Shown: piece by piece, positions 49,418-59,021 of the stretch
Numbering within the stretch: the first letter of the stretch is position 1
Layout of the letters: every line of letters begins with the position of its first letter
Assembly: GCA_030549335.1 (NCBI GenBank)
Contig: CM060191.1
Location: 625,001-689,000 of the forward strand
Source: Pontederia crassipes
Lineage: Eukaryota > Streptophyta > Magnoliopsida > Commelinales > Pontederiaceae
Length of the DNA: 64,000 nucleotides
Reading direction: 5' to 3'
Program-made: the position numbers and the translations under genes
The notes under the pieces: generated by a model
Databases searched by the model: none
The model's input: only the letters and a program-made list of their open reading frames with translations
What the model was told of the DNA's origin: nothing

Positions 49418-52400
49418 ATGACGGAGGCGGTGATCCGAAGGAAGCCCGGGATGGTGAGCGTGAAGGAGATGCCGCTGCTGCAGGACGGTCCGCCGCCGGG
49501 CGGCTTCCCCCCCGTGCGCTACGCTCGCCGCATCCCCAACACCGGTCCCTCCGCCATTGCCATCTTCCTTACCGCCCTCGGTGCCTTCTCCTACGGCATG
49601 TACCAAGTGGGCAAGGGCAATAAAATCCGACGGTACGCTCATTCGTTCCTCCCTCTTTTCTTTCTCCTCCCTTCTCGTCTCTTCCATTGGGCGATCGATC
49701 TGTAGATGGATCGGATAAATTATGCTTGGATCAAGGGTGTGTGTGAATTCGGATTGATCCCCAAGAAATAGGTGTTTCACTAACCACCTGTTCCATAATA
49801 ATGATAGGATGAATTCGTGACAAAACAATTAATTATGCTTATTTTGAAAGTACAAAAGCATTGCTCTTATCATGTTTTCATGCCAAATTAAAATGCTGAT
49901 GACCCCGGCACCTGATGCAATTGAGCAGTTCTCCATGGATACGAAGCTTGCATCTGCATTGCATTTTATCGATCCAAATGGAGGCGTAGTTGTCTAGTAT
50001 ACAGCCTCCTGCTGGTTCGGTTCTGCTAGTCTCTTCACCCAAATAATTTGCAATTTAGTTGCTGCCTCCTTCAAACTGTCATGCGTTTTATCGAGCAGTT
50101 CTGTGAAAGTGGCATCAAGTAATTTGCTTCACCGCCATGTCTATATTATCCAACGAGCCCTTCTGAACATTGTTCTCTGTGCAAGGCTATCTGTGTGGTG
50201 CACTCTGCTCCTTAGGTTTTGCTCTAGCCTCTCTGAAGTGTTTAGTGAGAAGAAGTGGCAATGTAGCTGTATTGGGACTAGCTTATTCCAGATTTTTTTG
50301 TCCTCATTGCAGTCTCGTTGAGAATTGGGCTTGGTTTTCGGTGTGCGCAGGCGACTCTGAAAGATGCTTATGAAGTTGGAAATGCAGGTTTCATTCATAT
50401 TATAAACTCTTACTAAATTTTTTTCTGAGAGGGAAAAAGGATGATTAACCAGATTGTTAATCACCCAAAACCATGCGGAGACTTATATTAACTGCCAGTT
50501 CTTTGGGCAGCTAAACAATGGCTATATCCATTGAGACACATTATGAATTTAACAAGAACTATACATTTATTATGAATAAAAAATGCATGGTTGACATTGA
50601 TCTGTGGGAAAAGAGAACAAGGGCACAATTGACACAACTTTTTATTGGGATGCAAAAACAATTGATTTTGAATTAATTTTGGATCAGTGAGCTCAAAACA
50701 TGTGGAACGGATTTAAACTTTGTTGCCTAAAAGGAACTTTAGTTTTTGTTATTGTTGTTAAATTATTAAATATATCTATGGTGCATCAAGAGGTTCTTGC
50801 ATATCAATAATGTTTTCTTCATTATTAGTACCATCTTATGCACAAAGATACCCAGAATGACTCTTTTGCCTGACTAAGAGCATATTTTGATATGATATTG
50901 GTTTGATTCTGTTGTCTATGGTTCAAGTTCCGTCGTGTCAACCTTGAATAATTATCCCTGTTGTGTCATGATTTTTGGTATTGATCTTGAATTTGCACAA
51001 GATATGGTTAAGATATCAGATATCTTTTCCTGACACACAGCATCACCCTTCCATTTTCTATATTAAAGTTGATATTTTGATCAAAATTATAATTGTATAG
51101 GGATTCAACAGGTCTTTACATCCACTTCTGCAAGAGCCATCTTTCCAGCATGGATTTTCTATTCACAATATGGATGAATGCAACTTCATTTATTTAAAAG
51201 TAATTGACAATAAAATTTACTCAAAAAAATAATCAAAAAGAAATTATGCTAGATACATTAAGAATGCTCATCTTTTAAGATGTACAACTCCAGTATAGGG
51301 AACATTCATTTTATGATATAACTGATGATGTGGAAAAACAAACATAAATATAGGGTCCTATGAATGTACAGCTCACAACTTGAGCTGTATCTTACAGCTA
51401 TTGATTTGATCCATTGGATTTAACGGAATGGTCTTTATCTCTTTCATCTCTCTTATCCTTTTTCTGTCTTTTCTTCTCAACACCCATTTGGTCCACATGA
51501 AAAAATGGTGGAAAGTTTAGTGGATCAGTTGCAAAACTTCTGAGGGGTTGTAAGAACATCTCAACTGGCTAGTTATGGAGAAATAGATCCGTAGGGAAGT
51601 AAAGAAGCACTAACTAAGCTAAGTTTAGTGGACTTATCCTCCGTTTTTTAAGGCTCGGAGGTTGTTTAGTAAAGTGAAAGAATGACAAGGATGGAATCAC
51701 AGGAACTCACATGGATCTTTCTTTGATACAATGCAAACAACATATGTATATGAGCTCAAACATTAATTGTTTTCTCCTAAAAAAAACATTAATTGTTTCA
51801 TTACTTGCTTCTTGTTTCAATGTATAACAAATTCAGTGAAAATAGAGGAATTGGGGAGATCGACAATAGGGGGGTCGGGAAGGGTAGAGGGAAGAGAGAC
51901 GAGAGAGCCGAGAATGAGGAAGAGAGAGCATGGGAGAGTAGGTGAGGGAGGGGGAGAGAGCAGTGAAGAGAGATGGAAGGAACAGACGGAGGGGAGGCGA
52001 GAGAGCTGAGAATGAGGGAGAGACAGACTGGGAGGGGAGATGAGGGAGAGAGAATGGGAGGGCGGAGAGAGACCAACGAGGAGAGATGGAAGGAAGAGAG
52101 GGAGGGGAGATGAAAGAGCCAAAACTAAGGATTGATATGAAAGAGGGAGGAAGAAAGGAGAAAGAGCAGAGGAAGGGAGATGGGAAATGCGAGTGAAAAT
52201 GAGAGAGAGAGAGAGAGAGAGGACATTTCACATGGAAGGAAAAAAGGTGATGCTCAGGCCCAAAAAGATTGATACATATTATCCGATACATATCAAATGG
52301 ATTAGAAGGTGCACTGTAGTTGACAGCATATTTCTGTGCCACCTTAAACCCATATGAAAAATATTTGATAGTAGAAAGAAAGATTCATTATGGAACCTAC

Positions 52401-53155
52401 ACCCTTTTTTCTTTGTTCTTATTGCTCCTCTTACACCAACCTAGCGTGCTGATTACTTTCAAAAAAGAAAATCTCTCTCAAAAAAAAAACCTAGCATGAT
52501 GATTACTGTAAAAGCCTATTGTATTCTTTTTTATTGGATTAAAGTCTTCAATAATCCTCAGTCTACTCTAGTCATGAAATTTTGTGGTCTAACTTGTTTG
52601 AAACTGATATGCCCTACATGAACATTGGATGTTGGTATCCAACATATTGACAATGCATGTGCTACATCCAGTTTATTGTATCAGTGAAAGACCTTGCATC
52701 TGGTGGATTTCTTCATAACTATTCATCTCTTGTGAGAAGGCTTGTTTTGCTCTGGATATTTTCTGGTGCGCTGTTTTATGCTTATGTTGGACCTTCTTCC
52801 AATTTATGCTGACACGTGTTGTTCCTTTTTCTAATTTAGTGAGCTGAAGGAAGAAAAGTATGCAGCACGTAGAGCAATTTTGCCAATGCTTCAAGCTGAA
52901 GAAGATGAAAGGTAATCGGCTGATGTCTTTGTTCTTTTTCCATGGTTATTAAAAACAATCGTGAGCTTTTCCACCTAAAGAAAAATAAAATCGTGAGCTT
53001 GTTCTTGTAGGTTTGTCAAGGAGTGGAAGAAGTATTTAGATGAGGAGACCAGGATCATGAAAGATGTTCCCGGATGGAAGGTTGGTGAGAGTGTGTACAA
53101 CTCCGGCAAGTGGATGCCACCAGCAACGGGTGAATTGCGTCCTGACGTCTGGTAA
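49418..53155 (+). CDS. NDUFA13: NADH dehydrogenase 1 alpha subcomplex subunit 13 (GRIM-19)
   Basis: Three exons (49418-49632, 52840-52911, 53011-53155) join to 143 residues, the size of the Arabidopsis homologue, with GT-AG introns. It starts [19 protein letters not shown] and has a single membrane segment at about residues 43-65 ([21 protein letters not shown]). A charged helix follows ([20 protein letters not shown]) and the ending is [16 protein letters not shown]. It is an accessory subunit of mitochondrial complex I in the inner membrane, on the matrix-facing and membrane-arm side. The 3.2-kb first intron carries a polypurine block and several tail-like retro-insertions. Exon phases (2 and 2) agree. 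Confidence 0.96.
50424..50470 (-). mobile_element. Short LINE 3' terminus
   Basis: The minus strand reads GGTGATTAACAATCTGGTTAATCATCC then CTTTTTCCCTCTCAG and an A run: the terminal hairpin and tail of the local LINE family in NDUFA13 intron 1. Confidence 0.6.
51758..51798 (+). mobile_element. Tail-only LINE insertion
   Basis: An exact 15-bp repeat AAACATTAATTGTTT at 51758-51772 and 51784-51798 brackets 11 bases, TCTCCTAAAAA. Confidence 0.6.
51842..52232. repeat. ~390-bp purine-rich block in NDUFA13 intron
   Basis: Almost all A and G on the plus strand, with diverged tandem units built from GAGAGATGGAAGGAA and GAGGGGAGATGA motifs and a (GA)n run at about 52199-52222. Long open frames on the minus strand here are composition artefacts. 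Confidence 0.85.
52440..52507 (+). mobile_element. Tail-only LINE insertion
   Basis: CCTAGCGTGCTGATTACT (52440-52457) and CCTAGCATGATGATTACT (52490-52507) flank 32 bases ending ATCTCTCTC plus ten A. Confidence 0.7.
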
Positions 53156-53722
53156 TCAGTTATCCCGGACAAGCCCTGAATGCATTGATGGGAGTATTTC
53201 ATATCAGATGGTTAATCTCATTTATCCATCGAGTAGTTGAATTTTTATTCCTCATTGGACTCAGACAGATGTCTGATAAATAAAAACTAGCATACTTTTG
53301 AGGATTTATCTTGCAGCATGCATCTATCCAATATTTACTGCTTAAATTCCTTAAAGGAGCTCCCAGTGCTTTTGGCATCCTCGGTGCTCATTAAGTTGTA
53401 CTTGTTTTCACCTATCCGTGTAAATCTGATGGTTTTCAATTGCGTATCTTTAATAACCAATGAAAGACGAGCAGAAGAAATTCTTGTGTTCTTATGAATT
53501 GCATCTCTGAAGATGTTATCCTGTCACTAAATTTTAATTCCAACACCGAAGGGGGTAGAATATTAGGGTGACTTTTCAAAGAGTGATTTTTCAGGTGTTA
53601 ACAATGTGGAGATAGAATCATATGTTTTGAGGATTTCTTATCCTCGAATTTTTTTTTCCACGTTCATCCTTTTTTTTTCATAATTTTCATTGTTTTAAAT
53701 AAAACGTATAAGAATCTGTATC
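53156..53722. other. Convergent intergenic region
   Basis: Lies between the stop codons of NDUFA13 (+) and the PPR gene (-). It presumably holds both 3'UTRs. No other feature seen. Confidence 0.6.
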
Positions 53723-55501
53723 TTAAAGCGTCGGGAACGTCCGACGCAGGCGCTTCAAGGAGTCGTCCGACAGGACGCCCCGCTTGGCCAACTCCCTGGC
53801 GAGCTCCGTGGCCTCGTGCCTATGCCCGGCGTAGGCCACGCCTTCGACGAGCAGCACGTACGTGGTCTCGTTGGCGCGGCAGCGTTTCTCCAGCACCATC
53901 TCCGCCAGCACCTCCACCGCTTCCTCCATCCGGTGCACCTTGCACAGCCCCAGGAGCACCGTGTTGTACGTGATCACCCCCGGCCGGAAGCCGGCGCCCT
54001 CCATGTCCCGCATCAGCCCCACGGCCTCGTCCACCCGCCCGTCCCTGCACAGGCACGAGATGAGCACGTTGTACGTCACCTCGTCCGGGTCCACCCCCCT
54101 CGCGAGCATCCGGGACACCGTCTCCAGAGCCTTCGGCCGCTCGCCGCCGTTCCAGAGCCCCCCGATGATCGCGTTGTACGAGCTCGCGTTCGGGGCGCAG
54201 CCGCACCCCGCGTCCGCAGCCTCCTCGAGGTTGTCCAGGACCTCCAGGGCGTGGGCCGCTTTCCCGCTCTTGCACAGCGCCGACAGGACCGTGTTGTAGT
54301 TGACGATGTCCGGGAGGCACCCGTTGGAGATCATGAAGTCCATGAACTCGATGGCCATGTCGAGCCGCCCGTCCTTGCAGTAGGCGGAGATCAGCGGGTC
54401 GTAGCTGTAGGCGTCCGGCTTCAGCCCCTTGCCCATCATGTCCTCCAGCAGCTCCCGCGCGCGGTCCACCATCCCTTCGTGGCACAGCGAGTTGATCATC
54501 ACGCTGTACGTCACGGTGTTCGGTTTGAGGCCCTTCGCCGTCATGTCCTCGATCAGCTTCTCCCCGTCCTCCCACCGCCTGCCGCTCAGGAGTCCCCGGA
54601 GCACGACGTTGTACGAGATCACGTCCGGCTCGCAGCCCCGCGCGGGCATGGCGCCCAGGAACTCGCGCGCCGCGTCGACCATCCCTTCCTTGCACAACCC
54701 CCGGAGGATGGCGTTGTACGTGTAGTTGTCCGGCTGGAGCCCCCGCAGCACCATCTCGTCCAGGAGCCTCATGGCATCGCGGACGCCGCCCTGCTGCAAC
54801 AGCGTGGCCTCGATGAGGATGGTGTAGGTCACCACCGTGGGGCGGCACTCGTCGTCCAGCAGCCTGTCGAGCGACTCCAGGGCCAAGTCCAGCTTCCCGC
54901 GGCTGCAGAGGCTGCCGATGAGGATGTTGTAGGTGACGATGTCCGGCGGGCAGCCCCGGAGCTTCATGCGGCCGAGGACCCCGACGGCGTCCTCGACGCG
55001 GTTGGCCTTGCAGAAGCCGCTGATGAGGGCGTTGTAGGCGAAGACGTCCGGCTGGCCGTGGCGCTCGAGGATGTCCATGACCCGAACGGCCTTGTCGACG
55101 TTCCGGGAGCTGAAGAGGCCCTTGATGAGTTTGGTGCACAGGATCACGTCCGGCCGGTGGCCGCGCCCCACCATGTACTCCAGGAAGTAGAGCGACTCGC
55201 TGTACTTGCCCGCCCTGCACGACCTGTTGAGCAGCTTCATGTAGTGACTCTCCTTGGAGTCCACTGTCACAGCAGCGGCATCACTTTGCCCTTCTTGTGC
55301 CGCAGTCGTTGCAGCCGTCGCTGTTCTCGTCTCTGTTGATGCCCTTGCAGCAACCAGCATTCTTGCTGCCCAAGGGTTCCTGCTGCAGCATCTGTGTGAT
55401 GGAAAAAAATGGTGACCGGTGATGGCGGCGGCGGCCTTCTCGAGGGAAGTGGAGGATGGTGGGAGGTGCTGGGGGAAGGATTCAGGCAAGGAGAAGGGCA
55501 T
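53723..55501 (-). CDS. P-class PPR protein, At1g09900-like
   Basis: A single-exon 592-codon frame. Residues 1 to about 80 are a Ser/Ala/Arg-rich presequence without acidic residues at the start, fitting mitochondrial or plastid import. From about residue 84 there are about 14 tandem 35-residue PPR motifs, e.g. VFAYNALISGFCKANRVEDA, IVTYNILIGSLCSRGKLDLA and VITYNTVLLGLCKVHRMEEA, each ending in a G-x-x-PD/PN turn. A short tail (DSLKRLRRTFPTL) follows with no E, DYW or SMR domain. P-class PPR proteins bind organelle RNA and act in processing, stabilisation or translation; this one's target is unknown. One repeat is expanded by about five residues (EEAADAGCGCAPN). GC content is far above that of the flanks, as in GC-rich monocot genes. 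Confidence 0.96.
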   Translation of the reverse strand: MPFSLPESFPQHLPPSSTSLEKAAAAITGHHFFPSHRCCSRNPWAARMLVAARASTETRTATAATTAAQEGQSDAAAVTVDSKESHYMKLLNRSCRAGKYSESLYFLEYMVGRGHRPDVILCTKLIKGLFSSRNVDKAVRVMDILERHGQPDVFAYNALISGFCKANRVEDAVGVLGRMKLRGCPPDIVTYNILIGSLCSRGKLDLALESLDRLLDDECRPTVVTYTILIEATLLQQGGVRDAMRLLDEMVLRGLQPDNYTYNAILRGLCKEGMVDAAREFLGAMPARGCEPDVISYNVVLRGLLSGRRWEDGEKLIEDMTAKGLKPNTVTYSVMINSLCHEGMVDRARELLEDMMGKGLKPDAYSYDPLISAYCKDGRLDMAIEFMDFMISNGCLPDIVNYNTVLSALCKSGKAAHALEVLDNLEEAADAGCGCAPNASSYNAIIGGLWNGGERPKALETVSRMLARGVDPDEVTYNVLISCLCRDGRVDEAVGLMRDMEGAGFRPGVITYNTVLLGLCKVHRMEEAVEVLAEMVLEKRCRANETTYVLLVEGVAYAGHRHEATELARELAKRGVLSDDSLKRLRRTFPTL

Positions 55502-56642
55502 CGTGGATAGCAGTTGCTACTTCATCAGCATCATTCACAGGAGGAATTTGAGAAAGGAAGCAGAAATGGCATCCGAGTTCTTCTCATGAGAGGTGGCAGT
55601 TTTATTGGATTACTAAAAGAAACAAGAAATGAGGGGAAAAATAAACATGTGGATAATGTGAGAGGGATGGGGAAAATCATGGTGGGGGTTTTATCTTGCT
55701 CGTTATTTATTTTCCTGGCCAATCTTTTTCGTTTCTTTTCTTTTTTTTCTTAGTGGACGGTGGATTTATAACCATTCATGTCTCCTTTTTCTCTCAACAG
55801 TAAGTCCCATCCCACTAGTGGAGAAAGTGCCATCAAAATTACAAGTTGAAGTAATATAAAATATGTATTATTATTTTTCTCTTAAACGAAGGCACAAATG
55901 CAGTAAGCATACTTTTTTTTAATAAAAGAAATATGGAATCCGATAATGTTTATTTTCAAATTGATAATCCATATAGCCGATCGACTTAGTGGGATAAAAT
56001 TTTGTTGTTGTTGATAAATTTATTTTTTTCTTTACATTATAATTTTGGCTTCCTTTTCTAACCGGAAAAAAAAAAGAGACGCTCCTTCCTCAGTCCTCTC
56101 AAACCCAACAGTTCAACGGCAGGAAGATGGTATGGGCCGCCGGTGTGGTGGCAGGCAGCCATGGATTTCTCGGTCCTCACCACCATGTGCCACTTTGATA
56201 TATGTGTTTATAATATTTTGGCGATATTAATTTCATTTTATTGTTTATAAACGTTAAATATTATTTTATTATTATTATTCCGAAAATTAATCAAAGTTTT
56301 TTTTAAAGAAAAGGTCAATAAGATAAAGCAAATAAGTTTTTTATCCAAGGAAAATTAACGCCTTTTAATATCATTTCAATTATCTCTTTTCTTATTTCCT
56401 ATTAAACAGGTACAAAAAAAAGTAAACAATAAGTCTCATTAATAAAAAAAGTAAATTCCAAATTTTCTGATTGGTCTTTTTTTTTTCTTGTGCGCCTGAG
56501 CTTTGAGTCAGTGCGCTTAAAGCGAAGCAGTTTTTTTAAAAATAAAAAAAAAGCGGAACAAAGTACAAAATAAGCAGAGCGCCCCCTGGTGGCTCATTAC
56601 TCTGTTTACTCTTTTTTTTTTCCCCTCTCGGACGCGAGAAAG
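55502..56642. promoter_or_regulatory. Divergent upstream region of PPR and PCS genes
   Basis: Contains the presumed promoters of the PPR gene (-) and phytochelatin synthase (+). No gene is seen. A decayed SINE end lies at 55968-56010. Confidence 0.4.
55968..56010 (+). mobile_element. Decayed SINE 3' end
   Basis: TCCATATAGCCGA..CGACTTAGTGGGATAAAATTTTG(TTG)n matches the SINE 3' end with several substitutions. A 7-bp TTGATAA repeat at 55961-55967 and 56011-56017 may be its TSD. Confidence 0.65.
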
Positions 56643-58978
56643 ATGGCGGTGCCCGGCTTTTACCGCCGCGTCCTCCCCTCGCCGCCGGCCATCGACTTCG
56701 CTTCGGCAGAAGGCAAGGTACGCCCGCCAAATCAGGCCCGACGCCATTTCGTGGCGAAACAAATGAAGGAAATGTTTGCAATACTGCTCTTTTTTTTTTT
56801 AAAATCCCTGTGAATCTGGTTACCTTTTTGCCGCGCCAGGGATCAGATCGTGCTGCATTTTTTGTACTCCTTTTTATGCTTCTGATGAGTTCACTGAACC
56901 AATCTCATGTTGACTGATTCTTTGGGAAGCACTTGATGCAGTTCTTTTTTGTTCTTCTTGTTCGCGAAGCAGTTTGATCGACCTGATATATATAGTAATT
57001 ACGATTACCAAATATTGCAAGTGGTTCGCAGGAAAAAAACTTGGACCTGCAGTCTCGAGCAGGAAAAGAATGCATACTAACATCACAACTTGAAAAGAAA
57101 AGAAGAAATATAATTTGTGAAAAGGAGGTTCCTTTTTTCGCACTTTCTTTCTTGTTGGCTCAAAACAATAAGGATCATCGATGCGATTGATGAATAGAAC
57201 AGAAATTTGTGAAAAGATTGTTCCTTTTTTGCAGCTCTTTATTTATTCTTGACTTATCACGAGATTCTTATGTTATTCCTTTCTCTCCTTTGTGATGTGT
57301 GTATGCATGTGTAAAATTTGGGTCATATGACGATTGTGTTTCTTCCCTCTTTTATTTTGGAAAAATATGCAGCAACTCTTCTATGAAGCTCTTCAAAATG
57401 GAACCATGGAAGGTTTCTTCAAATTGATTTCCCACTTTCAGACGCAATCAGAGCCTGCTTATTGTGGCTTAGCTAGTTTGGCTATGGTCTTGAACGCCCT
57501 TGCTATAGATCCCGGAAGAAAATGGAAAGGTATTTTCTGATCTGTAATATTCGCCATTTTCTTTTACACTAAAGGCAATACTTTTCTGCTTCTATGGCAT
57601 TCCATGTTTTTTGCCTGCCTATTCTAATTGCGAAAACATTACTGTGTTACTTCTGCTCAAACCAATTTTGGTATTTATTTTTGCCTCTCATTTTATTTGG
57701 GATTTAAGTATTTAACATATTAAAATTTCCACCCAGGCGTTATCTTTCCCTTGAGGATTTCCTTGAGTATCGATATAGAAGTACTAATTAATGAGGTCAA
57801 TATATGCCTTATTCTTTTATTATTATGTGATAGGCTTCTAGACATAAACAGATTCTACATTGCATTTACTTTCTTGAATGTGCAGTAATTAACAGTACTT
57901 GATACTCTCCATCATTCTGTTATTCTTATATTGTGGATCCAACAACACGAATACTGGGATAGGATACTGTTAGAGTTCTTTATGACTTTAGTTCAGTTTA
58001 ATTGTGGGTTCATGATTCTTATTCTCCTTGCATCTTTTCAGGCCCTTGGAGATGGTATGATGAATCTATGTTAGATTGCTGTGAGCCTCTGGAAAAAATT
58101 CAAGTGGAAGGTACCACGTTTGGAAAAGTTGCTTGTTTGGGTCGATGTGCTGGAGCTAATGTTGAAGCTTTTCGTACGAACCAAAGCAACATTGATGACT
58201 TTCGCAACCACATTAAAAGATGCACCTCTTCTGCAGATTGTCATCTGATTGCATCATACAATAGACAGCATTTCAAGCAGGTATCTTCTTGAAATTACAT
58301 ATCTCATGGATGTTCATCTTGTGTGGTATTCCATGAATGTCTACATCTCATGAATATTTGCACCAATAATGAAATAAAAACTTCTTCATGCAAAGATTGA
58401 GTTGCCAATAAAAACTTGAAGAACCTTTCAAATCCTTCTTTCTGACTTAAATGTTATTTTGACAGCTTGCTTAACAGACAGCGAATGTGATAGTTTTAAG
58501 CAATGGATGTTTTCTAGTCTCGTCAATGGTTCATTCATATTATTAGTGGAGAATAGAAATGGCTACAAAAAACATAATGTATTGTTTCCGGGTAATGAAT
58601 CTTCTAGTACCATGTTTCATAGTCGTCACAATTGTAGTTTATCATTGTTTTATAGATTGTTGATCAATGAATTATGCCTGATTGCTCTATCTTGTCAAAT
58701 TTTTTTTTCATGTTATTAGTCATCTTAGCAACTCCGCCTATATTTTATAGCCGGTCCCAAGCCCGGATAAAGGAGGAGGGTTGTGTTAGGCCCCGACAGC
58801 CAGCATAAAATCCTGTCGAATCTTATAGACATGGATCAACGAATATGCGGAATGGCGTCGTATGATCTATGTAGCCGACCCCACCTAGTGGGATAAGGCT
58901 TTGTTGTTGTTGTTATTAGTCATCTTAGCAAACTGATATCAAAGAGAATGTTTAATTTAAGTTTAAGAAAAACGAATA

Positions 58979-59021
<43 letters not shown>

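Noticed and set aside
51801..52342. Minus-strand Ser/Leu/Pro-rich frames up to 169 codons
   Set aside because: Composition artefact of the purine-rich block in an intron of NDUFA13.
53816..55339. 507-codon plus-strand frame and a 466-codon minus frame over the PPR gene
   Set aside because: Both are shadows of the GC-rich PPR frame: low complexity, His/Val/Pro or Gly/Arg-rich, no domain, while the 592-codon frame shows clear PPR repeats.
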